Below the pieces are notes generated by a model. It searched no databases and was not told the origin of the DNA. It saw only the letters and a program-made list of their open reading frames with translations. Positions 1-6,656 of a stretch of 15,588 nt of DNA are shown piece by piece (position 1 is the stretch's first letter; each line of letters opens with the position of its first letter). The stretch lies in NCBI GenBank assembly GCA_966211305.1, contig CBIHPC010000141.1, positions 1 to 15,588 of the forward strand, given 5' to 3'. A program made the translations under genes and the position numbers. The stretch is from Niastella sp966211305. Its GTDB lineage: Bacteria; Bacteroidota; Bacteroidia; Chitinophagales; Chitinophagaceae.

Positions 1-633
1 GTAACAATTTCTTTGGGCAACATAAAGCTGGATGGCAAAATGATTATCCCTGCGACTGCAAATGGAATAGTGATTTTTTCACACGGTAGCGGAAGTAGCC
101 ATTTAAGCCCACGCAACATCATGGTGGCAGAATATCTGCAAAAACAAAATTTTGGTACGCTTTTGTTCGACCTGCTTACTCCTGTAGAAGATCAGTATTA
201 TAACAATCGTTTCGATATTGAATTGCTGACCGCCCGTTTAATTGGCGCTACAGAATGGCTGGAAAAACAACCATTTGTAAAAGGACACAGATTAGGATAT
301 TTTGGCGCAAGTACCGGAGCTGCTTCGGCTTTGCATGCAGCCGCTTATCTCACCCGGGTAACCGCCATTGTAAGTCGTGGTGGCAGGCCCGATCTTGCTA
401 TGGATGTAATGGGAAAAATAAAATCGCCCACCTTACTGATTGTAGGAAGCCTTGATTTTGAAGTGCTCGAATTAAACCGGAAGGCATATATGCAACTTAC
501 CTGTGAAAAAAAGCTGGCAGTAATACCTGGCGCTACTCATTTGTTTGAAGAACGGGGAAAGATGGAACAGGTATGTGAAGAGGCCGGCTTGTGGTTTAGT
601 AAATATTTACAACCTGCAGCTATCGAAAGATAG
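1..633 (+). CDS. alpha/beta hydrolase (dienelactone hydrolase-like), 5' end outside the window
   Basis: The reading frame is open from the first base (VTISLGNIKLDG...), so the gene begins upstream and only the 3' part is present. Numbering from the TTG at 13, the parts of an alpha/beta-hydrolase fold are in order: an oxyanion-type FSHGSGSS near residues 22-29, the nucleophile elbow GASTG with Ser100, a likely catalytic Asp148 in GSLDFEV, and the catalytic His176 in GATHLFEE. The spacing and the short loops fit the small dienelactone-hydrolase-like family. Some family members are fused to, or sit beside, a phosphoribosyltransferase domain; whether that holds here cannot be seen. The substrate is unknown. 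The gene is convergent with the rtcB relic that follows. A small stem with a GAAA loop (620-633) overlaps the stop codon but has no T tract, so it is not called a terminator. Confidence 0.85.
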   Translation, partial: VTISLGNIKLDGKMIIPATANGIVIFSHGSGSSHLSPRNIMVAEYLQKQNFGTLLFDLLTPVEDQYYNNRFDIELLTARLIGATEWLEKQPFVKGHRLGYFGASTGAASALHAAAYLTRVTAIVSRGGRPDLAMDVMGKIKSPTLLIVGSLDFEVLELNRKAYMQLTCEKKLAVIPGATHLFEERGKMEQVCEEAGLWFSKYLQPAAIER

Positions 634-781
634 AAAAATAAACCCTATTTTTTATGTTTCAGGTATTTTAAGCTCGCAATACCGAATTTCAGATGAAAAT
701 GAATCCGCCAGGTACTGTGCTTTACGCTGATTGCGGATAACCGTTATCAGGAATGGTAAAGAACAAATATTTCTGGTTACA

Positions 782-949
782 TTAATTGCCGCTCAGGAAT
801 CCACGCGAACCGGTATGAATTAATACCAACACCTGGTTTTCTTTAATTCCAAATATGTTGGCTGTTTTTTCATCGTAAATCCTGGTTATTTTACCTACTT
901 CCAGGAAATGATTGCCGGAACCCAAAGTGCCCACCTGATCATTTACGGC
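782..949 (-). pseudogene. RtcB-type RNA ligase, internal fragment (gene relic)
   Basis: A 55-codon stretch on the minus strand, bounded by in-frame stops at 950-952 and 782-784, reads as a piece of an RtcB RNA ligase. It starts AVNDQVGTLGSGNHFLEVG and ends VLVLIHTGSRG followed by FLSGN and a stop. GSGNHFLE and H(T/S)GSRG are two metal-binding histidine motifs of RtcB (His203 and His234 in the Pyrococcus enzyme). The two histidines are 31 residues apart here, the same spacing as in that enzyme. The N-terminal part, with the catalytic Cys, and the C-terminal part, with the guanylylated His, are absent. The next ~90 bp on the same strand contain weak similarity in shifting frames (IPDN, then QYLADSF) that may be further decayed RtcB sequence. 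The fragment lies 24 bp downstream of hpf on the same strand. It cannot encode a working ligase. Confidence 0.8.
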
Positions 950-973
950 CTACATTCTTGAAAAAGGGATTTA

Positions 974-1276
974 TCATCGCCTTTCTTCCATTTCTTCTTT
1001 ATAACGGCGTAATTGATGCTCCAGTTCTTCAATTACTTTATCAAGCGCTATTTCAAATGTTTCGGCGTTATCGCTTGCAAACAATATGGTTTTAGGTACT
1101 CCCATTTTTGCTTCAACGAGAAAGCTTTTTTGAACATCGCTTGTTTCTTTTCGCAGCACTACATCGCAATCGCCAATACGATCGTACCTTTTGACCAGAT
1201 GCTCAAATTTTCTGTAGATCAGCTCTTTTAAGTTTTCATCCGGCTCAATGTGTGGTGATTCAATTTGTAATTGCAT
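974..1276 (-). CDS. hpf: ribosome hibernation promoting factor, short form (HPF/RaiA family)
   Basis: A 100-residue protein with the sigma-54-modulation / S30AE fold: MQLQIESPHIEP as the first strand, a helix LKELIYRKFEHLVKRYD (residues 17-33), a central DCDVVLRKE strand, and the second helix AETFEIALDKVIEELEHQLRRYKEE near the end. The length matches short HPF, which lacks the extra C-terminal dimerisation domain of long HPF. Such proteins bind the 30S decoding region in stationary phase and stabilise inactive ribosomes. The ATG at 1276 fits the family N-terminus and lies 17 bp from a good Bacteroidota promoter element. An rtcB fragment follows directly on the same strand, suggesting a former hpf-rtcB arrangement. 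A diverged copy of its promoter and first codons lies 483 bp upstream. Confidence 0.92.
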   Translation of the reverse strand: MQLQIESPHIEPDENLKELIYRKFEHLVKRYDRIGDCDVVLRKETSDVQKSFLVEAKMGVPKTILFASDNAETFEIALDKVIEELEHQLRRYKEEMEERR

Positions 1277-1293
1277 AGTTTCTTACATTTTCT

Positions 1294-1326
1294 CAAAGCT
1301 ACAGGCTGTTACTAGCGCTTTTCAAT
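1294..1326 (-). promoter_or_regulatory. promoter of hpf (Bacteroidota sigma-A type)
   Basis: On the minus strand the -7 element TAGCTTTG is an exact match to the Bacteroidota consensus TAnnTTTG. A -33-like ATTG (consensus TTTG) lies 21 bp upstream of it. The -7 element ends 17 bp before the hpf ATG. The same arrangement, with the same 21-bp and 17-bp distances, is kept in the diverged copy at 1777-1809, which supports its being a real element. Confidence 0.6.
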
Positions 1327-1521
1327 GATAGCAGTCACTTTGATAAATGATACGTCTCATAGATAACCTGGCAGTAAAGTGCAAAATATATGACTGTAAG
1401 ATTGTTCGTTCAAAACGTTTCATTGCATGCACCTGGGCAGCTTTGCTTTGAAACAATTGCCTCCAATTGCTGTTATTTGTTTTTTTGCCGGCTGAATTTG
1501 AGTAAATTAGTAAATGTATGA

Positions 1522-1578
1522 AACGTATTTATTGATATTATGATGCCGGAATTGGATGGCTACCACCTGATTGAATAA
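1522..1578 (+). pseudogene. scrap of a response-regulator receiver domain
   Basis: Between two in-frame stops (1519-1521 and 1576-1578) the plus strand reads NVF then IDIMMPELDGYHLIE. This is the phospho-acceptor loop of a CheY-like receiver domain: the conserved Asp followed by xMMPxxDG. The frame beyond the stop continues with LARKNIASFG, which could be further receiver sequence, but similarity then fades. Only about 18 codons are convincing and there is no start codon, so this is a relic. It lies between hpf and the duplicated hpf promoter. A chance match cannot be excluded because the piece is short. Confidence 0.45.
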
Positions 1579-1711
1579 CTCGCAAGGAAGAATATTGCCA
1601 GCTTTGGACCAACCACTGTAATGGTTGTTGAACAATTCAGGCAATTAGAAAAAAATGAATGCATTGATTTTTCTAGACATACAGGTGGGGCTTTTTTGTT
1701 CACCAGCTCAT

Positions 1712-1759
1712 TTATTTTTCATCCGGTTCAATGTTTGATAATGTAATTTGCCATTGCAT
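1712..1759 (-). pseudogene. second, truncated hpf start (15 codons)
   Basis: The minus strand reads ATG then QWQITLSNIEPDEK and a TAA stop. Intact hpf begins MQLQIESPHIEPDEN, so nine of fifteen residues agree without gaps. After DEK the frame stops and no more HPF sequence is seen. Together with the duplicated upstream region (1760-1830), this is the 5' end of a second hpf copy whose body has been lost. If transcribed it would give only a 15-residue peptide. Confidence 0.65.
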
Positions 1760-1830
1760 GGCTTTTTTGCATTTTTTAAAACTACTGGCTGTCATTGCCG
1801 ATTTTCAATGACAGGTGGTCTCTGTGATAA
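1716..1830. repeat. diverged direct duplication of the hpf promoter/5' region (partner 1233-1345)
   Basis: Bases 1716-1812 align without gaps to 1233-1329 (offset 483 bp), at roughly 70 percent identity by eye; a weaker continuation to 1830 needs a one-base gap. The copy includes the start codon, leader and promoter. The -7 element is TAGCTTTG in front of hpf but TAGTTTTA here, losing the final G of the consensus, while the -33-like ATTG and the 21-bp spacing are unchanged. This is the decay expected of an unused promoter. Confidence 0.65.
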
Positions 1831-1874
1831 TCGCCTTTTGGAAAGGTTATAACGCTTCCGGCTCAACATAATCG

Positions 1875-3020
1875 CTATTCTCCACTGAAAGCATCCGTTC
1901 TTAAATGAATCACATCCTGCTTGTTGCGTAATGATCCGCCGGGTTTTCCGGTAAGCACAGCTTTAATTTCTGCAATGATACTGAGTGCGATCTCTTCTGC
2001 TGTTTCGGCTCCAATTTCAAAACCGACTGGCCCATAGATCGTATTCAATTGCTCCCCGCTTAACTGTATTCCTTCATTATGCAAATCATCCAGCATACGG
2101 TCAAGCTTTTTCTTTGGTCCCAGGATACCAATGTACTTCACTTTCCGCTGCAACAATTCTTTCAGCATGGCAAGATCGTAATTATAATTGTGCGTCATCA
2201 TTACAAAAACAGTCTGTTCATCAATAGGTATTTGGTCCAATACCTTTTCCGGTTTGCTTACTAACACCTGGCAGGCACTGGCAAAACGTTCAGGCCGGGC
2301 ATGTGTACTTCGACCATCTACAACCCTAACTTCCCATCCTATGGTGTCGGCGATTTGCATCATGGGTATAGCATCATTTCCAGCTCCTACCACCACCAGT
2401 GAAACCGCAGGCTGTAAAAACTCAATGAACGCAGTAACCGAAAATTTCTTATCAACATAGTTTTTAAAAGAAGAAGCCTGCTGTTGCATAGCCCCATGAA
2501 CATCTTCCATAATGGCGTCGTGCAAGTGGGGATATGGAATTGTTCCTGAGATATTTCCATTTTCTTCCAGGAGCAGGCAGGTACCGGGTTGTTCGTTTTT
2601 TTTATCTTCCATTGAGAATAATGTTACCATTACCGCTTTTTGCCGGAGCGCAATTGCTTTGCGTAAAAGCTGGATGGGATTGTTGTGATTATTTGGATCG
2701 ATAGGTTCAAACAATACATGGATAATACCGGCACATCCCAGTTGAATACCAATAGTAGCATCGTCTTCGTCGCTGGTATCGTAAGTTACCAGTTTCGATT
2801 GCTGTTGAGCCAAAACCAACATGGCCTTGCGCAAAGCATCTCCTTCCAGGCAGCCACCACTGATAGCACCAGTCAGGTTTCCGTCATCAGTCACCAACAT
2901 GCGTGCACCCGGACGACGATAAGAGGAGCCATTCAAATGCACTACTGCTGCTAATGCTGTTTTTTTCCCGGTGTGAACGGCGGCATCATAAGCCTTTATT
3001 ATTTCACGAAGTTCTTTCAT
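1875..3020 (-). CDS. coxI: XdhC/CoxI-family molybdenum-cofactor maturation protein
   Basis: A 381-residue protein with the two-part XdhC architecture. The N-terminal XdhC_CoxI region has GSSYRRPGARMLV (31-43) and the SGGCLEGD motif (54-61). The C-terminal Rossmann part begins at VVVGAGNDAIPM (209-220) and ends with GPVGFEIGAETAEEIA (330-345). XdhC proteins bind the molybdenum cofactor and help insert or sulfurate it in xanthine-dehydrogenase-family enzymes; here the client is presumably CoxL. It is the last gene of the cluster, 46 bp after the XdhC-YHS gene. The ATG at 3020 is preferred over an in-frame TTG at 3026. AGGAGG lies 10 nt before the ATG and 4 nt before the TTG, so the choice is not secure. 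The symbol follows the CODH literature; XdhC would be equally correct. Confidence 0.9.
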   Translation of the reverse strand: MKELREIIKAYDAAVHTGKKTALAAVVHLNGSSYRRPGARMLVTDDGNLTGAISGGCLEGDALRKAMLVLAQQQSKLVTYDTSDEDDATIGIQLGCAGIIHVLFEPIDPNNHNNPIQLLRKAIALRQKAVMVTLFSMEDKKNEQPGTCLLLEENGNISGTIPYPHLHDAIMEDVHGAMQQQASSFKNYVDKKFSVTAFIEFLQPAVSLVVVGAGNDAIPMMQIADTIGWEVRVVDGRSTHARPERFASACQVLVSKPEKVLDQIPIDEQTVFVMMTHNYNYDLAMLKELLQRKVKYIGILGPKKKLDRMLDDLHNEGIQLSGEQLNTIYGPVGFEIGAETAEEIALSIIAEIKAVLTGKPGGSLRNKQDVIHLRTDAFSGE

Positions 3021-3066
3021 ATACAATTCTCCTCCTCTTTTGTGAAGGGTAGTTTTTTAATTATTA

Positions 3067-4065
3067 TTAAGTAGGATTTTTTTCTTTTTTCATATATTTT
3101 TCAGGGTCCTCTTCAAACTTCACCTTGCATCCATCGCAGCAGAAATATACTTTTTCTCCTTTGTAGTCAATGATGTGCATAGGATTATTCATGTCTACCG
3201 GAATTCCGCAAACCGGGTTGATATAATACTTTGGCGAGGTACCTGTTTCAGCTTTCGATTCATCGAACCGCTCAAACGAACCCAGGTGAGGTGCATTATG
3301 CTGCACCTGTATCATTTCCGCCAGTATACTGATTGCCACTTCTTCAGGACTTTTAGCGCCAATATCAATACCTGCGGGAGATTTGATGCGCGCAATAGTA
3401 TTCTTATCTATTCCTGCATCAGCAAGATAATTTACAACGGAAGCCATTTTTTTTCTGCTGGCAACAAACCCCACATAAGCGCTTACTTTTTTTAATGCTT
3501 CTTCCAATGCCTTTTCGTCCTGTTCACCCTGTGTAGCCACTACGATGAAAGAAGCCGGTGTTGATTTCACGTTCGCCAGGCTGATTTGTGTTATTAATTC
3601 ATCCACTTTTTCATAAGTTTGAAGATTTGCACCCTCTGCCACACCTGTTATGCGGTAACCGGCAGCATAGGCCAGTTTCACCAGTGACTTTGCAATGGCA
3701 GATTTTCCCAACACCACCAGGTGTGGTTGCGGCATCACCGGTTCAATAAATATTTCTACCGTTCCTTCGCTCTGACAAGTCATTTCATATTCTTTAACGC
3801 CATCCTGTTTCAATGGCAAGATTGATTTTCCGATCTTTACGGTCCTTGGCTTACCGGTTTTCATAGCATCTTCAGCTTCTTTGATAACGATCCCTTGTAC
3901 ACAACCGCCACCGACCCAGCCCAGCATTTCACCAAATTTATTTATCACAGCTTTATCGCCTGCTTTGCCGCTGCTGGGCGCTTCACGCCTTACAACAATG
4001 GCCATAGCAAACGGCTCATTCTTCTTTTTCAGTTCAAGTGCATATTCTAAAAATTTGTCAGGCAT
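3067..4065 (-). CDS. coxF: XdhC-like protein fused to a C-terminal YHS metal-binding domain (CoxF-like)
   Basis: A 332-residue protein from the ATG at 4065. Residues 1-255 resemble XdhC/CoxF: PSSGKAGDKAVI (30-41), GGGCVQG (52-58), a Rossmann-like HLVVLGKSAIAKSLVKLA (115-132) and SPAGIDIGAKSPEEVAISIL (229-248). Residues about 279-326 form a YHS domain: YYINPVCGIPVD with Cys286, then VYFCCDGCK with Cys309, Cys310 and Cys313. YHS domains occur in metal-handling proteins, so the fusion hints at metal delivery to the Mo-Cu site, which is an inference. The start overlaps the coxE stop by 8 nt (ATGCCTGA), which favours this ATG over longer in-frame starts inside coxE and suggests translational coupling. 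The symbol rests on the D-E-F order known from Oligotropha; no activity is established by sequence alone. Confidence 0.85.
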   Translation of the reverse strand: MPDKFLEYALELKKKNEPFAMAIVVRREAPSSGKAGDKAVINKFGEMLGWVGGGCVQGIVIKEAEDAMKTGKPRTVKIGKSILPLKQDGVKEYEMTCQSEGTVEIFIEPVMPQPHLVVLGKSAIAKSLVKLAYAAGYRITGVAEGANLQTYEKVDELITQISLANVKSTPASFIVVATQGEQDEKALEEALKKVSAYVGFVASRKKMASVVNYLADAGIDKNTIARIKSPAGIDIGAKSPEEVAISILAEMIQVQHNAPHLGSFERFDESKAETGTSPKYYINPVCGIPVDMNNPMHIIDYKGEKVYFCCDGCKVKFEEDPEKYMKKEKNPT

Positions 4066-5197
4066 TTGCCAAAATATTTTCAAGATCCAATAAACTTTCA
4101 AGGTTATGTGCAGAGCGAAAATCATCTATTGCAGGAAGAGCCGCTTTCATACCCCTCGCTTCGGGAGCATACCCCTTCATTCCTTTTAATGGGTTCATCC
4201 AGATTATTCTTCTTGCTCGTTTATGCATTTTAATCATTTCCCGTCCAATCAGCACTGGGTCGCCGGTATCTAATCCGTCACTTAAAATGAGTATGACAGG
4301 CGATCCGTTCAGCAGCAGTTTGCCATATTTGTTATTGAACACTGCGAAGCATTCACCTATTCGTGTGCCGCTGCTCCAGTTATCAGCCTGTTCGCTAATA
4401 GCGGCCAAAACAACATCCAGCCGATTCGATTGCAAAGCTTTGCTGATCCTTATCAGTGAAGTACTAAACACAAATGCTTCCAGTTGCCGGAAATATGCAC
4501 GTAATACATAAATAAAACGAATCAGGAAATAGCTGTACTTATCCATCGAGCCACTCACATCCAGCAAAACAATCAGCCGTTGTTTTTTAGGTTTCTGTGC
4601 TTTTCTGAATATTTCAACCGGCTCACCACCATAACCAATACTTCGCCTGATCGTACGCCGCAGGTTGATCTGCCCTTTATTTCGATCTTCCGTCATACGC
4701 CTTCGCAACCGCAAGGCCATTTGTATAAACAGTTTCATGGCTATCTCTTCAAGTAAAGCAGCATCCATTTCGCTCAGTTTTGAAAAATCGGTCCGTTTCA
4801 ATCGTTCGGTTTCATTGGCTCCTGAAACATTCCTGCCTTCTTCTTCAGGATTTGCTGTTTTTCCGAAGCCGAGCATGACCAGCGATGCACTGGCCTTTTT
4901 ATTAAACGCCCCCTGCACCGAAGTTTTATCCTTACGTTCCTGTAAGTCTGCCGAATTAGCATCCCAATAGCGAAGAAACAATTTCTCAAACACCTCCCTT
5001 TCTTCCGGCGTGGTACAGAAAATCGCTTTCAATGCATATCTAAAACTATTCTTATCGCTGATTAAACCTTCTTTTAAACAACGTAGTGCATCCTGCGTTT
5101 CCTGTATGCCCACATTGAGGCCATGACTTCTGACATACTGTCCAAATGCCACTACGCTTTCAGCAATACTGTTAGTTTGATATGCCTGTTGTTTCAT
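4058..5197 (-). CDS. coxE: CoxE-type VWA-domain protein
   Basis: A 379-residue CoxE-like protein (COG3552 type). The C-terminal half is a von Willebrand A domain with a complete MIDAS: DVSGS (213-217), Thr278 in SSGTRIGE, and Asp307 in ILSDGLDTGDP. The N-terminal half is the helical region typical of CoxE (FGQYVRSHGLNVGIQE, residues 18-33), followed by a charged arginine-rich stretch (161-200). With the CoxD ATPase it forms the MoxR-VWA pair that, in Oligotropha carboxidovorans, is needed to build the sulfur- and copper-containing active site of CO dehydrogenase. It lies 41 bp after coxD and overlaps the next gene by 8 bp. The length and intact motifs argue for a functional protein. Confidence 0.92.
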   Translation of the reverse strand: MKQQAYQTNSIAESVVAFGQYVRSHGLNVGIQETQDALRCLKEGLISDKNSFRYALKAIFCTTPEEREVFEKLFLRYWDANSADLQERKDKTSVQGAFNKKASASLVMLGFGKTANPEEEGRNVSGANETERLKRTDFSKLSEMDAALLEEIAMKLFIQMALRLRRRMTEDRNKGQINLRRTIRRSIGYGGEPVEIFRKAQKPKKQRLIVLLDVSGSMDKYSYFLIRFIYVLRAYFRQLEAFVFSTSLIRISKALQSNRLDVVLAAISEQADNWSSGTRIGECFAVFNNKYGKLLLNGSPVILILSDGLDTGDPVLIGREMIKMHKRARRIIWMNPLKGMKGYAPEARGMKAALPAIDDFRSAHNLESLLDLENILANA

Positions 5198-5238
5198 TTT
5201 AAATACAATTACGCTTTATCATGATGGCCTTCTGAATA

Positions 5239-6132
5239 TTAAAGAGGGGCAACAAAATCATTTTTTACCTGGTTTATATCATCCACCGATTTCAATACCG
5301 TTCCCAACGTTTGTACAAATGCTTTCGCATTCATTTCCCTGTATCCAAGGGCCATCAGGCTTTCTGCCCAGTCGATGGTTTCACTTACTCCGGGCGTTTT
5401 TTCCAGTTTTCGTTTCCTGAAATCCTGTACATGGCCAACTATCTGCTGTAATAAATGTTGCTCAATATCCGGCAATCTTTTTTTTACGATCAGCATTTCC
5501 TTTTCAAGATCCGGGTAATCTATCCAGTGATACAGGCACCGGCGTTTCAGTGCATCGCTCAATTCACGGGTTCGATTTGATGTAAGAATTACGTACGGTT
5601 TGTATTTGGCTTTAATGGTACCTAACTCTGGTATGGTGATCTGGAATACAGATAACAGTTCGAGCAAAAAAGCTTCAAATTCCTCGTCACTTCTGTCGAT
5701 CTCGTCTATTAATAAAACAGGTGCTTTATTTTCTTCCATGATGCTTTGCAGTAATGGCCGCATCAGTAAATACTCATGGCTGAAAATGTGATGCTCTTTT
5801 TCTTCCACAGAAAGATTGGTGCCTTCCTGCAGCTTAATACCAAGCAATTGTTTTTGATAATTCCATTCGTAAACAGCTGCATTGATATCTAATCCTTCAT
5901 AGCACTGAAGCCGTATGAGCCTGGTTTCAAGCAATTGCGACAACACCAGGGCGATCTCAGTTTTTCCCACACCTGGCGGGCCTTCCAGCAGCAATGGCTT
6001 TTGAAGTTTCAGCAAAAGAAACAGGGCTGTGGCAAATTCTTCATCAGCAACATACTGGTGTTTCTCCAACGCTTCCTCTATTTCTGATGGACTATTAAGT
6101 GCTTGCACTGGTTTACGATTTTTTACCTCCAA
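5239..6132 (-). CDS. coxD: CoxD, MoxR-type AAA+ ATPase for CO dehydrogenase maturation
   Basis: A MoxR-family AAA+ ATPase. Counting from the TTG at 6132: Walker A GPPGVGKT (51-58), Walker B VLLIDEID (139-146), sensor 1 LTSNRTREL (183-191), and arginine-finger candidates in ALKRRC (194-199). YVADEEFATALFLLLKLQKP (27-46) before Walker A is typical of CoxD. In O. carboxidovorans CoxD is required to introduce the bridging sulfur and copper into the Mo site. The start is uncertain. The TTG, with AAGGA 4 nt upstream, overlaps coxG by 20 nt. A GTG at 6108, just after the coxG stop, gives 289 residues and lies 16 nt after GGAGGT. Comparison with the family favours a start near SPSEIEEAL, so the shorter form is possible. 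Both candidates are non-ATG starts. Confidence 0.9.
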   Translation of the reverse strand: MEVKNRKPVQALNSPSEIEEALEKHQYVADEEFATALFLLLKLQKPLLLEGPPGVGKTEIALVLSQLLETRLIRLQCYEGLDINAAVYEWNYQKQLLGIKLQEGTNLSVEEKEHHIFSHEYLLMRPLLQSIMEENKAPVLLIDEIDRSDEEFEAFLLELLSVFQITIPELGTIKAKYKPYVILTSNRTRELSDALKRRCLYHWIDYPDLEKEMLIVKKRLPDIEQHLLQQIVGHVQDFRKRKLEKTPGVSETIDWAESLMALGYREMNAKAFVQTLGTVLKSVDDINQVKNDFVAPL

Positions 6133-6643
6133 TTATTCCTTTGATCATGCTTCCTGCTATAGAGCCTGCATGCAACGAACTATCTACCTCTTTCCCGGCA
6201 AGTTGTGCTTTGAAGTTGTTTACAAACTGGTCAAACACCTGGTTGCTTACATCATTGATCAACCTACTGCCAAGCTGTGCCAGCATACCTGTGATGCTCA
6301 CTTCCATGGAGATATTAACATCAGTGCCGCCATCCTTTTCTGACAGTTTTCCATTCATTTCCATTTCAGCGCCTCCTTTTCCTTTGGTGTCTGTACCGGT
6401 TCCCTTTAGCGTCATTTTATGCGCAGCTGCATCTCTTTCCGTGAACGAAATCAGGCCGCCATAGCTGGCTTTCACTGGTCCGAATTTTAGTTGCACGGCT
6501 CCCTTGAAATTGTTGTCGTCTACTTTTTCAGTCAGTGAAGCGCCAGGCACACATACCACCACCTTTTCGGGATTGGTAAGATTGGCCCACACATTTTCAA
6601 TACTATGTTCTACGTGGAATGATTTTGTGATTGTTGTATTCAT
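6113..6643 (-). CDS. coxG: CoxG, SRPBCC-fold protein of the CO dehydrogenase cluster
   Basis: A 176-residue CoxG-family protein (START/SRPBCC superfamily). Family features are the opening HVEHSIENVWANLTNPEKVV (10-29), VPGASLTEK (32-40), LKFGPVKASYGG (52-63), and GTDVNISMEVSITGMLAQLG (106-125). The glycine- and lysine-rich tail is characteristic. In O. carboxidovorans CoxG anchors CO dehydrogenase to the cytoplasmic membrane so that electrons can enter the respiratory chain; the same role is inferred here. The ATG at 6643 (MNTTITKSFH) was chosen because upstream in-frame ATGs at 6655 and 6676 lie beside or within the end of coxL and add residues the family lacks. The gene lies 13 bp after coxL. 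Its last codons contain GGAGGT, which may serve as ribosome binding site for coxD. Confidence 0.88.
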   Translation of the reverse strand: MNTTITKSFHVEHSIENVWANLTNPEKVVVCVPGASLTEKVDDNNFKGAVQLKFGPVKASYGGLISFTERDAAAHKMTLKGTGTDTKGKGGAEMEMNGKLSEKDGGTDVNISMEVSITGMLAQLGSRLINDVSNQVFDQFVNNFKAQLAGKEVDSSLHAGSIAGSMIKGIIGGKKS

Positions 6644-6656
6644 AATTACAAACATT

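Noticed and set aside
620..633. CTATC-GAAA-GATAG hairpin at the end of the hydrolase gene
   Set aside because: Only five AT-rich pairs and no T tract; not a convincing terminator.
1834..1846. CCTTT-TGG-AAAGG hairpin after the coxI stop
   Set aside because: Short stem and no T run on the minus strand, so termination of the cox transcript here is not supported.
4038..4511. 157-codon plus-strand frame opposite coxF/coxE
   Set aside because: Lies across the coupled coxE-coxF junction; Ser- and Ile-rich composition without a recognisable fold.
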